DNA of 12,430 nt from an uncultured Clostridia bacterium (GTDB taxonomy: Bacteria > Bacillota > Clostridia > Christensenellales > DTU072): positions 1 to 12,430 of the forward strand of contig CAKRAY010000034.1 in NCBI GenBank assembly GCA_934296355.1, read 5' to 3'. Made by a program: the position numbers and the translations under genes. The notes under the pieces are model-generated. The model was not told the DNA's origin. It worked only from the letters and a program-made list of their open reading frames with translations, and did no database searches. Numbering within the stretch: the first letter of the stretch is position 1; every line of letters starts with the position of its first letter. Positions 1 through 6,136 of the stretch are shown piece after piece.

Positions 1-180
1 CATTTCGTTCAGCAAAGAAATGTTTCGACCGATCGCCTTTCGCTCTACGGTCAAACCGTATTTTTTGTCCAGCAAATCGACAATCTCGTTATGTTTCAAC
101 GGATGATCTGTATCCGTTTCTTGTTGCAAAATTTGTAAAATACGTATTAGCGCCGCTTTTTTAGGTTCAAAAGTATCCAT
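1..180 (-). CDS. WYL-type transcriptional regulator, N-terminal HTH part (cut by window edge)
   Basis: The minus strand reads an open frame of 60 codons from an ATG at 180 down to the window edge with no stop, so the gene continues outside. The peptide begins MDTFEPKKAALIRILQILQQ and continues with a pattern typical of the winged HTH of WYL-domain regulators in Clostridia: a first helix with KAALIRILQIL, a HPLKHNEIVDLLDKKYGL segment, and the recognition-helix region VERKAIGRNISLLNEM. WYL proteins bind DNA by this HTH and sense a ligand through the C-terminal WYL domain, which is not visible here. A purine-rich site (GGAGGGAGC) lies directly before the ATG and supports the start. A promoter with an internal palindrome lies about 80 nt upstream, consistent with autoregulation. 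The family assignment rests only on the HTH; another HTH_11/DeoR-like regulator is possible. Confidence 0.7.
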   Translation of the reverse strand, partial: MDTFEPKKAALIRILQILQQETDTDHPLKHNEIVDLLDKKYGLTVERKAIGRNISLLNEM

Positions 181-261
181 GCTCCCTCCGCAGTAATGAA
201 ATAGTTCGTGAAAAAACTCTTTACGAGCAAACCTTTCCACATTTATTTTAATAACATATTT

Positions 262-290
262 ATTGTACCAAAATTGTCGCAATAAAACAA
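262..290 (-). promoter_or_regulatory. Sigma-A-like promoter for the WYL-type regulator
   Basis: On the minus strand there is TTGTTT (285-290) as -35, a 17-nt spacer and TACAAT (262-267) as -10. The spacing is ideal and the -10 matches five of six consensus bases, while the -35 matches three of six. It points at the regulator gene starting at 180 and leaves a leader of roughly 75 nt. Confidence 0.55.
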
Positions 291-297
291 TATTGCG
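278..297. promoter_or_regulatory. Perfect palindrome over the -35 box, candidate operator
   Basis: CGCAATA (278-284) and TATTGCG (291-297) form a perfect 7-6-7 inverted repeat. The 6-nt centre is exactly the -35 hexamer of the minus-strand promoter, so a dimeric protein bound here would block RNA polymerase. The obvious candidate is the HTH regulator encoded just downstream (autorepression), but this is inferred from position only. Confidence 0.5.
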
Positions 298-330
298 TTA
301 TGATCTACGGATAATTAAGCCGCATTTTCG

Positions 331-1098
331 TTAGTTACATTCGTTGAGTTCGCCCTCGTTTTGCGGTTCTTCGTTACTGCGGATGTGAGAAGGCAATCTT
401 CCCATTGCGGCGTCGATATCCGCGGTAAAGTCTTCTTGGTGATTATTTCGAGAGGCGGGGTGCCAAAAATCGATTAACGTTATTTTCTTATATTCGGGGA
501 TGTCGATATCGTATACTCTACCGTTTCTTTTGTTCTCACGTATTATTCTTCCGAATTCCTTTTGCCAAACTATATCCATTAACCATCCGGTGTAGCCGCA
601 TATAATAATCGTCGGCTTTATAAGTTCAATTTGTTCGACTATTAGGTCGGCATGCTTCTCGGCATGTTTTTTCAAATCGCTATCGTTTGACGTCTTCTGT
701 CCACCGTATTTTTTTATATTTATAAGGGCGATTTTTTTCAGATATTCGTTTCCCCATATTGTTTCGGCGTCGTAGTTTTGACTGAAAATATATGACGACC
801 ACCGACATAGCGTTTGCCACGTTTTATTTTTTATTTTTTCTTCTTGAGACTTTTCGGATAAGAACCATGTTACTTCGTTCCATTCGTCTTCGTTGAGTTC
901 AATATTATATGCTTCTTTTAGAATGAAAAGAGGGCGAATATCTTGTTTATACCATTCGTTCGGGTCGGCTATTCCGTCGAAAATGAAATTATTTGATTGC
1001 GCGTTTTCTCCCGGCGTATATATTTGCGCGGAATCTTTTTGCGCTTTCCATTTGTTTTTGAGTTCTTCGGCTCTTTCATTATAATTTTCGGTTGTCAT
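331..1098 (-). CDS. Uracil-DNA glycosylase-like superfamily protein (uncharacterised)
   Basis: This encodes a soluble 255-aa protein with no signal peptide or membrane segment. Features in order recall the UDG-like fold: FDGIADPNEWY (40-50) and RPLFILKEA (55-63), resembling the first strand and catalytic loop region; IALINIKKYGG (123-133), similar to the core strand 'xxNlxK'; IKPTIIICGYTG (160-171), similar to 'I+PkvIxxlG'; and a HPASR motif (213-217) where UDGs have HPS. The acidic catalytic residue of classical families is not evident, so enzymatic base excision should not be assumed; proteins of this type are usually annotated as uracil-DNA glycosylase family or hypothetical. The ATG at 1098 has a GAGAGGA ribosome binding site 5-8 nt upstream. 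The gene lies 150 nt upstream of the regulator in the same direction, and the regulator has its own promoter. The last 20 residues are charged and look disordered. Confidence 0.6.
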   Translation of the reverse strand: MTTENYNERAEELKNKWKAQKDSAQIYTPGENAQSNNFIFDGIADPNEWYKQDIRPLFILKEAYNIELNEDEWNEVTWFLSEKSQEEKIKNKTWQTLCRWSSYIFSQNYDAETIWGNEYLKKIALINIKKYGGQKTSNDSDLKKHAEKHADLIVEQIELIKPTIIICGYTGWLMDIVWQKEFGRIIRENKRNGRVYDIDIPEYKKITLIDFWHPASRNNHQEDFTADIDAAMGRLPSHIRSNEEPQNEGELNECN

Positions 1099-1151
1099 AT
1101 TATCCTCTCAATTCATAATATTGGGTCGCAAAAATGTTCTTTCGAGCAATC

Positions 1152-1185
1152 TTTCACGCTGTAACTATAACACATGAACGTGAAA
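1152..1185. repeat. 7-bp inverted repeat flanking the -10 box
   Basis: TTTCACG (1152-1158) and CGTGAAA (1179-1185) are exact reverse complements with a 20-nt gap that contains the proposed -10 of the UDG-like gene. Half-site centres lie about 27 bp apart, two to three helical turns, which suits two DNA-bound protomers. It could be an operator; chance cannot be excluded for a 7-bp match. Confidence 0.3.
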
Positions 1186-1192
1186 CGCGCAA
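1164..1192 (-). promoter_or_regulatory. Possible promoter of the UDG-like gene
   Basis: The minus strand carries TTGCGC (1187-1192), a 17-nt spacer and TATAGT (1164-1169). The -10 is a reasonable match and the -35 is partial. It lies 66 nt upstream of the start codon at 1098. The -10 sits between the arms of a 7-bp inverted repeat listed separately. Confidence 0.4.
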
Positions 1193-1281
1193 GGGGTTGA
1201 GGGTAATTTTTTTTAACAAAGTCTTATTATCCCATAAAACAGACAGACGATTTAGTATATTAAAATAAAAAGGAGATTTTT

Positions 1282-1836
1282 ATGAAAAGTTGTCAAAAAT
1301 GTGGATTTATGAACGAAGACTCAAATAAGTTTTGCGCAAATTGCGGAAGCGAATTGCCAAAAACCGAAGTTGCGGAAGAAAAAGGCGAAGCGGTTAGCGG
1401 GAACGAAAAAGAACGCAAAAAGAAAATAGCGTTAATAGCGTCGATTAGCGCGCTTGTTTTAATTTTTATGCTTCCGTTTATGTTAATTATGTGTAACGGT
1501 TTCGGAAACGCGACGACGAAAAACGTAAAAAAATACGTATATCGAGGAAACGGCGAGGGAAACGGTTCTTACTTTTTAATAGAGTTTGACAATTACGGCG
1601 ACGGAGCGTATACATACGAGGGAACGGACGTTTCTCCTACTACCGGGTTGTTCCGTTCCGGAACGTTGCATACCGAAGGCTATTTATACTATAAAAAGAC
1701 AGTCGACGGAATAAAGCAATACAATTCTTACGATGATCCGTGGGAAAAAACAAGCAGTTTTATTTACATCGACGAAAATAAAAAGCAACTGATAGTTTAT
1801 AATTTAATCGGTTCTTACGTCTTTCAGGAAGAATAA
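1282..1836 (+). CDS. Zinc-ribbon membrane protein with extracytoplasmic domain
   Basis: The protein has 184 aa. The N-terminus is a short zinc ribbon with ligands C4, C7, C18 and C21 (CxxC-x10-CxxC), of the zinc_ribbon_2 / zf-ribbon_3 type. A charged linker (24-48) leads to one membrane helix at about 49-71 (KKKIALIASISALVLIFMLP), after which residues 75-184 form an uncharacterised domain rich in Y, G and T with alternating beta-strand-like pattern. The positive KERKKK stretch before the helix favours a cytoplasmic ribbon and an external C-terminal domain. The layout is common in Bacillota, where it is usually annotated only as zinc-ribbon domain-containing protein; its ligand and function are unknown. 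The ATG is preceded by AAAGGAGA at ideal spacing. It stands alone between its divergent neighbour and a non-coding gap. Confidence 0.8.
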   Translation: MKSCQKCGFMNEDSNKFCANCGSELPKTEVAEEKGEAVSGNEKERKKKIALIASISALVLIFMLPFMLIMCNGFGNATTKNVKKYVYRGNGEGNGSYFLIEFDNYGDGAYTYEGTDVSPTTGLFRSGTLHTEGYLYYKKTVDGIKQYNSYDDPWEKTSSFIYIDENKKQLIVYNLIGSYVFQEE

Positions 1837-1865
1837 CGTTAAAAAATAGTTTTTTCCGAATGGTT

Positions 1866-1914
1866 AACCCTATTCGCGCTTTTCCCGGTATATAGGGCGG
1901 CGAGGATAGGGGTT
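1866..1914 (+). terminator. Imperfect long stem-loop after the zinc-ribbon gene
   Basis: AACCCTATTCGCGC (1866-1879) pairs with GCGAGGATAGGGGTT (1900-1914) with one bulged G, one G-U pair and one mismatch. The loop contains a further CCC/GGG pair. It begins 29 nt after the stop at 1836. A proper T-run does not follow (GTTATATATCGATTTTATT), so it may be a weak terminator or an mRNA-stabilising hairpin. Confidence 0.35.
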
Positions 1915-2206
1915 GTTATATATCGATTTTATTCTATTGAAATATGATGGATAAAAAATGAAATATTCTCGGAATTTATCGGATAAGAATATTTGAACCG
2001 TGCGTTGCTTCTATTAAATAGATCGTTTTTGAGTCGTACGGGCATCCGATTAAAAGATAACGGGCGCCTTAAAATGCGGTTTGCGTTACGCTAAGCCGTT
2101 TTGCGAGTTCAAAGTATTTCTCTTTATTCTTAGGTGGTTTTACCTTGTAAAATTGTCAAATTTTTGCAGTAAGTTAAAGGTGTGTAGTTTATGACGCATA
2201 AAGTAC
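1915..2206. other. Non-coding gap between zinc-ribbon and TPR-like genes
   Basis: This is about 290 nt of AT-rich DNA without a convincing reading frame. The only structure I see is a perfect 9-bp inverted repeat at 1961-1994 and, at its right end, the promoter of the next gene. No tRNA or known riboswitch motif was recognised. Confidence 0.4.
1961..1994. repeat. 9-bp perfect inverted repeat
   Basis: AAATATTCT (1961-1969) and AGAATATTT (1986-1994) are exact reverse complements with a 16-nt gap. It is AT-rich, lies mid-way in a gene gap and has no T-run, so it is not an obvious terminator. It could be a protein-binding site or chance in AT-rich sequence. Confidence 0.35.
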
Positions 2207-2234
2207 TTGATAATATTTCAACTCGCGTTATAAT
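2207..2234 (+). promoter_or_regulatory. Strong sigma-A-like promoter of the TPR-like gene
   Basis: TTGATA (2207-2212), a 16-nt spacer and a consensus TATAAT (2229-2234). This is the best promoter in the window. Transcription would begin near 2241, which makes a GTG at 2246 almost leaderless and supports the ATG at 2300 as the real start of the downstream gene. Confidence 0.7.
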
Positions 2235-2299
2235 AAAAGTGGAGAGTGATATTTAAGTATTATAAAAGAACCGTTGGACGAAGAAATGAGGAGAATGGA

Positions 2300-2854
2300 A
2301 TGGAAAAAATCGTTTTTGAAGGCGAAAATTATTATTATCAAAACGGCGTTTTATACGATTCGTCGTATATCGAAGTATCCAAAGAGTGCGCCAATCGAGT
2401 TTTGGCGGAGTATTTTAGGCGCGTAGATTATAAAGAACTTTGCGAAAAAGATTTAATTTCGCTAATAATAGAACTGAAAAAAGCGGAAGTTTTTCAAGAA
2501 TGTTTGAACATCATAAATTACGGCGCAGAAAAATTTTACGATTCGTTTAATTATTTTAAGGTCGTTTTTCCTATCGCAACGAGTTGTTACAGGAGGATAG
2601 GGCAGTCCCAAAAAGCCATTGATTTTTGGATGAACAATAAGAGCATTTTTCAGCAATTTGCTTCGTCCGTGCCGTTGTTGACGTCTTTGGCGGCGGCTTA
2701 TTGCGACGTGGGCGATTATAAAAGAGCCAAATATTGCGCCGATAGAGGATATTTTACGCAAGGCGGCGGGCAAGGGCATAAAAGCGAACTCGCATTGGTG
2801 TATTACAGAATAAGAAAAGAAGCGCCGGAACTTTTCGACGACTTTGACGACTGA
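2300..2854 (+). CDS. TPR-like helical protein, function unknown
   Basis: The protein is 184 aa from the ATG at 2300. The frame is open back to a GTG at 2246, but that codon would lie about 5 nt from the predicted transcription start and lacks a usable ribosome binding site, whereas the ATG at 2300 has GAGGAG 6 nt upstream. Residues 1-30 contain a short beta-like piece (KIVFEGENYYYQNGVLYD). From about 45 on the protein is all helical, with tetratricopeptide-like pairs: 63-82 (VFQECLNIINYGAEKFYDSF), 86-112 (FKVVFPIATSCYRRIGQSQKAI...) and 124-150 (PLLTSLAAAYCDVGDYKRAKYCADRG), the last with classic TPR spacing of A, Y, G, DY and A. The tail is acidic. TPR proteins mediate protein-protein contacts; no partner is encoded next door. 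It is cytoplasmic, with no signal peptide or membrane helix. Confidence 0.7.
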   Translation: MEKIVFEGENYYYQNGVLYDSSYIEVSKECANRVLAEYFRRVDYKELCEKDLISLIIELKKAEVFQECLNIINYGAEKFYDSFNYFKVVFPIATSCYRRIGQSQKAIDFWMNNKSIFQQFASSVPLLTSLAAAYCDVGDYKRAKYCADRGYFTQGGGQGHKSELALVYYRIRKEAPELFDDFDD

Positions 2855-2955
2855 TTCTTTTTATCGCGAATCATTAGAGTATTCGTTCTTTTTGAATAAT
2901 ATCGAGCTTGACAATCCGAAAACCTTTTTTTTGAATTATTTAACTTAATTTATGT

Positions 2956-2998
2956 AAAGACTAATGGAAGTTTGCTGTTCTAAAAAAGTCTTTTTTTT
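2956..2998 (+). terminator. Possible intrinsic terminator after the TPR-like gene
   Basis: AAAGACT (2956-2962) is the exact reverse complement of AGTCTTT (2987-2993), and the right arm runs into eight consecutive Ts (2991-2998). The loop is long (24 nt) and the stem has low GC, so efficiency is doubtful, but the T-run placement about 100 nt after the stop at 2854 fits a terminator. Confidence 0.4.
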
Positions 2999-3060
2999 GC
3001 GAAAACGCATACGATTTACGGGCGAGCGGAGCGCGCCGATTTCGTTACGATTTCTAACGC

Positions 3061-3089
3061 TTGCATTATTTCTTCATATATGATATTAT
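3061..3089 (+). promoter_or_regulatory. Extended -10 promoter candidate for the two-TM protein
   Basis: TTGCAT (3061-3066), a 17-nt spacer and TATTAT (3084-3089), with TGA directly before the -10 giving an extended -10 (TGn) element. A second possible -10, TATAAT at 3108-3113, has no good -35. The leader to the ATG at 3182 would be about 85 nt. Upstream, 2999-3060 holds nothing I recognise. Confidence 0.4.
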
Positions 3090-3143
3090 GATAAATATCG
3101 TATTACGTATAATAATTATAATAATATTGATGTAGATAAGGGG

Positions 3144-3163
3144 ATAGGAATATATAGGAATAT
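3144..3163 (+). repeat. Tandem 10-nt duplication in the 5' leader
   Basis: ATAGGAATAT occurs twice in immediate succession, 18 nt before the start codon at 3182. Each copy carries an AGGA core, and a third related AGGAG is the actual ribosome binding site, so the leader has a ladder of Shine-Dalgarno-like sites. Confidence 0.6.
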
Positions 3164-3181
3164 ACGGAAGTATAGGAGCCG

Positions 3182-3580
3182 ATGAACAGCAAAAAATCGT
3201 TAAAAACTTTTATATTCGACGTTTTACTCGTTGTAGAAGGCGTAATCAGGTTTTTTATGATCGCGCTCGTCATCTTATTCGGACAGTACGCTAACGCCAT
3301 AGCGGAAACGTTCGCTAAAGACGGAGTATTTTTCAATGCGGAATTTTTCAGATATACCGGCGGACTCGTTTGGGAATTTTTTGCGTTTTTGTTCGTGCTT
3401 TCTTCGTTGGGAGTAAAATTGGCGTACAACCGTTTATCGGGCGCTCGCGCTTGTCGCGTGCTTATCAAAAAGCAGGAAAAAAGGTCGGGGAAACGCCGCG
3501 TGTTGAAAAAATTCGGAGAGTATCGAAAGCCGAATTTCGTAGTTACCGTTTTCGATATCGTACCTGCCTTTTTGAATTGA
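3182..3580 (+). CDS. Small two-TM membrane protein, unknown function
   Basis: A 132-aa protein. Two hydrophobic helices are clear: about 11-37 (FIFDVLLVVEGVIRFFMIAL...) and about 60-80 (GGLVWEFFAFLFVLSSLGVK), joined by a 22-residue loop. The C-terminal 50 residues are strongly basic (KKQEKRSGKRRVLKKFGEYRK) and therefore probably cytoplasmic, which places both ends inside. I do not recognise a family. TAGGAG ends only 3 nt before the ATG, which is close but acceptable. A longer antisense frame over the same DNA is less credible because it lacks a good ribosome binding site and is low-complexity. It lies 139 nt upstream of the ABC operon on the same strand, so it could be functionally associated, but a small hairpin and the gap separate them. 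Confidence 0.6.
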   Translation: MNSKKSLKTFIFDVLLVVEGVIRFFMIALVILFGQYANAIAETFAKDGVFFNAEFFRYTGGLVWEFFAFLFVLSSLGVKLAYNRLSGARACRVLIKKQEKRSGKRRVLKKFGEYRKPNFVVTVFDIVPAFLN

Positions 3581-3585
3581 TTTTT

Positions 3586-3603
3586 TAGCGAAATCGCTAT
3601 TTT
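3586..3603 (+). terminator. Short hairpin with T-run after the two-TM gene
   Basis: TAGCGA (3586-3591) and TCGCTA (3594-3599) form a compact hairpin followed by TTTT (3600-3603), starting 6 nt after the stop codon. The stem is only 5-6 bp, so termination may be partial and some transcripts could enter the ABC operon. Confidence 0.4.
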
Positions 3604-3719
3604 CACGTTAATTTTTTACATAATAATTTGATCAAGGCAGCCGTTTAAGCGGCGGAATACGTACGCGCGCGTGCGAGATCGGCAAGAAATTCGGAAAAAC
3701 TCGGGAGTATACAAGAAAA

Positions 3720-4463
3720 ATGGAAGAACTTAGGACGGAAATAGTAAAAATCGAAGGTTTGTACAAAAAGTACGCAAAGACCGCCGATTACACGATTAAA
3801 GACATCAACATAAAGTGTTATGCGGGAGAAATCGTAGGATTGCTCGGCAAGAACGGCGCGGGAAAATCTACCACGATTAAATGTTTGACCGGTTATTTTC
3901 CTTTCGATAAAGGAACGATAGAGATTTGCGGCAATAACGTGAGGACGGAACCCGTTAAGGCGAAAATGAATTTAGGCTACGTTCCCGACGACAGAGCGAT
4001 GTTCGACAAAATGACGGGTATCGAGTACGTAAACTTTATCGCGGATATACACGGCACGCCGATGAAAGACAGAATTGTGCGCATAGAGGAAATGCAAGAA
4101 ATTTTCAAACTCGGCGGAGCGATTAACAATATGATATCTTCGTATTCGCACGGTATGCGTCAAAAGATATGCCTTATGGCTTCGCTTATACACAGACCGA
4201 AACTTTGGTTGCTCGACGAACCTCTTACCGGACTCGACCCGCAAACGGCGAAAGCGTTAAGAGATTATATGAAGACTTACAAAGACCAAGGCAACGCCGT
4301 TTTATACAGTTCGCATAACCTCGACGCTATAGAAAAGACGTGCGACAGAGCGTACATTATAAACAACGGCAGACTTGTGGAAAGCATAGACATCAAAGAG
4401 TTTTTGCAAAACAGCGACGGCGTGAGCCTCGAAGAAGCATTTATTAAACAATTCGAGGAATAA
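3720..4463 (+). CDS. ABC transporter ATP-binding protein (ABC-2-type exporter)
   Basis: A 247-aa nucleotide-binding subunit that hydrolyses ATP to drive the adjacent permease. All motifs are present: Walker A GKNGAGKST (43-51), a Q-loop region LGYVPDD (85-91) in which the glutamine is replaced by an acidic residue as in many ABC-2 exporters, a non-canonical signature SYSHGMRQK (141-149) in place of LSGGQ, Walker B LWLLDEP (162-168) with catalytic E167, a D-loop GLDP (171-174) and switch H199 in SSH. The length is normal for one NBD. The stop TAA shares its last base with the ATG of the permease gene, implying coupled translation. The start has only a distant GGGAG (3703-3707, 12 nt upstream), so initiation may be weak. 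The substrate cannot be told from this subunit. Confidence 0.93.
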   Translation: MEELRTEIVKIEGLYKKYAKTADYTIKDINIKCYAGEIVGLLGKNGAGKSTTIKCLTGYFPFDKGTIEICGNNVRTEPVKAKMNLGYVPDDRAMFDKMTGIEYVNFIADIHGTPMKDRIVRIEEMQEIFKLGGAINNMISSYSHGMRQKICLMASLIHRPKLWLLDEPLTGLDPQTAKALRDYMKTYKDQGNAVLYSSHNLDAIEKTCDRAYIINNGRLVESIDIKEFLQNSDGVSLEEAFIKQFEE

Positions 4464-6136
4464 TGAGACACATAAAAAACCTTTTCAAAAAAGATATGTT
4501 CGAATTCGCTTATTCTTTCAGAAAGAAGAATAAGAAGTTCGGCATACTCAACACCGTATCCGGACTGGTGTTGACGGCGGTAATTTTCGGCGCGTTCATC
4601 TACGTTTTTAAGAGTTTCGCGTCTATGTATTTCGGCTCGATTTTCGGCGAGCCGAGCAACGAGATTTTGAGAATAGAAGAAATACTGACCATAGCGTATA
4701 TGGCGGTTTTCCTCGCGGATATCGTCGTGGGCGTAAGAAGTATCTACAACGCTCTTTCGAGCAGTAAAGATATGGACGTGCTTATCTATCAGCCGATAGG
4801 CGCGCGAGAGATATTCGCTTATAAGTTTATAAAAATTTATTTGTCGCAACTGTTTTCTTCGATACTTATTATTTTGCCCATAGCGATCGTCACCGATATC
4901 GCCTCTACGCAAATAGGCGGGGCGGCGTTTTATTTGCTTTCGATAATGACCATGATACTCTTACCTTTGATGTCGTGTTCGGTAGCCGCCGTTTTTTCGA
5001 TACCGTTCATTGCGTTTATGCGCGCGGTGGAAGATAAGTTTATCGTAAAACTCATCATCTACGTTGCGGTAATCGGCGTAGGCTTTTGGCTGTACAGTAA
5101 GTTCCTCGCCATTCTTACCGACTTACTTAGGACCGGAGAAATACGTAACGCTTTCGATTTGGTTACGATAAACTCCATTCACGAGGTCTGCGAGAAACTG
5201 TATCCCGGTAAATTCTTTGCCGATATTTTAATAACGAAAAACGTCGGTATGAACGTGGGAATCTTGCTGGGAATAAGCGTTTTCGGACTGGCGGCTTCGC
5301 TGCTTTTAATCAAAGTTATTTACGATAGGGTTATCCAAAAGAGGCTTGAAGGAACCCGAAAATATAAATTCAAAGCGCGTAAGTTTAAGGCGAGAAGCGT
5401 TGTGGGAACTTTACTTTATAAGGAATTCGTGACGGTATTGCGTACGCCTTCGTACGCGTTCCAATATTTTGCGACCGCAGTTACTTTACCGTTTATGGTT
5501 TACGTATGCGTGAACCTATTGCGTTCGCTTATGTCTACGCTTACTTTCTATAACTGCGACTTCGAACTCGCCATGTTCGTCATATCCACGTTCGGAATTT
5601 TAACGAATACGTTTTGCGCGTCGAACGTAAGTCGCGACGGCGGTATGTACGCCATGATAAAAACCATGCCGATAAGATGTAAAGACTATATGACGGCGAA
5701 ACTCGTTTTTTGCGGTATCGTATCGGTAATATCTTCGCTTGCGTGCAGCGTAACATTGCTTATAGCGGAATTCCTCTCGCCGTGGCAAGCGGTGTTCGCT
5801 TTCCTCATGGGTGTGATATTGTCCGTAGCGGAAATCGCGTTCGCTACGCGTAAAGATATGAAAAATCCGACTTTCCCTAAGCGCGGAGAGACGGTGGAAC
5901 TTAACGGCAGCACGTCGACTTTGATGCTTTTGGGCTTGGTTACGTCGCTGATAGCGGGCGGCGGAGCGGTTGCGCTCAACGCGATTTTGTCGTTCCTTAC
6001 CGAGGCGGTTTGGGCGACGCTTGCTTCCGTCGGGTTCATTACGTTGTTTATTGTCGTATACGCGGTCATTTCCGCAGTGTACTTTATGAAAGGATTGCAA
6101 AAAGACTACTATACGGAGGGCGAAAGAGGTGAATAA
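4463..6136 (+). CDS. ABC transporter permease, large putative ABC exporter
   Basis: A 557-aa polytopic membrane protein. A basic N-terminus (RHIKNLFKKDMFEF...RKKNKK) typical of ABC-2-type permeases is followed by about 12 hydrophobic helices in two sets: roughly 31-58, 72-96, 118-145, 153-186, 194-216 and 263-285; then 331-352, 366-388, 411-437, 440-460, 485-511 and 518-542. A basic cytoplasmic linker (292-330) with a second YKEFVTVLRTPS motif separates them and looks like an internal repeat of the N-terminal start, suggesting duplication of a six-helix unit. It forms the membrane channel with the ATPase encoded just upstream. Its own ribosome binding site (GAGGAA) is inside the end of the ATPase gene. 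The family resembles the 'putative ABC exporter' group of Clostridia; the substrate is unknown. The 3' end overlaps the next gene by 8 nt. Confidence 0.85.
   Translation: MRHIKNLFKKDMFEFAYSFRKKNKKFGILNTVSGLVLTAVIFGAFIYVFKSFASMYFGSIFGEPSNEILRIEEILTIAYMAVFLADIVVGVRSIYNALSSSKDMDVLIYQPIGAREIFAYKFIKIYLSQLFSSILIILPIAIVTDIASTQIGGAAFYLLSIMTMILLPLMSCSVAAVFSIPFIAFMRAVEDKFIVKLIIYVAVIGVGFWLYSKFLAILTDLLRTGEIRNAFDLVTINSIHEVCEKLYPGKFFADILITKNVGMNVGILLGISVFGLAASLLLIKVIYDRVIQKRLEGTRKYKFKARKFKARSVVGTLLYKEFVTVLRTPSYAFQYFATAVTLPFMVYVCVNLLRSLMSTLTFYNCDFELAMFVISTFGILTNTFCASNVSRDGGMYAMIKTMPIRCKDYMTAKLVFCGIVSVISSLACSVTLLIAEFLSPWQAVFAFLMGVILSVAEIAFATRKDMKNPTFPKRGETVELNGSTSTLMLLGLVTSLIAGGGAVALNAILSFLTEAVWATLASVGFITLFIVVYAVISAVYFMKGLQKDYYTEGERGE

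Noticed and set aside
3103..3606. A 167-aa frame on the minus strand opposite the two-TM gene
   Set aside because: It has biased, low-complexity composition (S, T, N, K, Y), no good ribosome binding site and runs into an AT-rich leader. The plus-strand frame has two clean membrane helices and a ribosome binding site.
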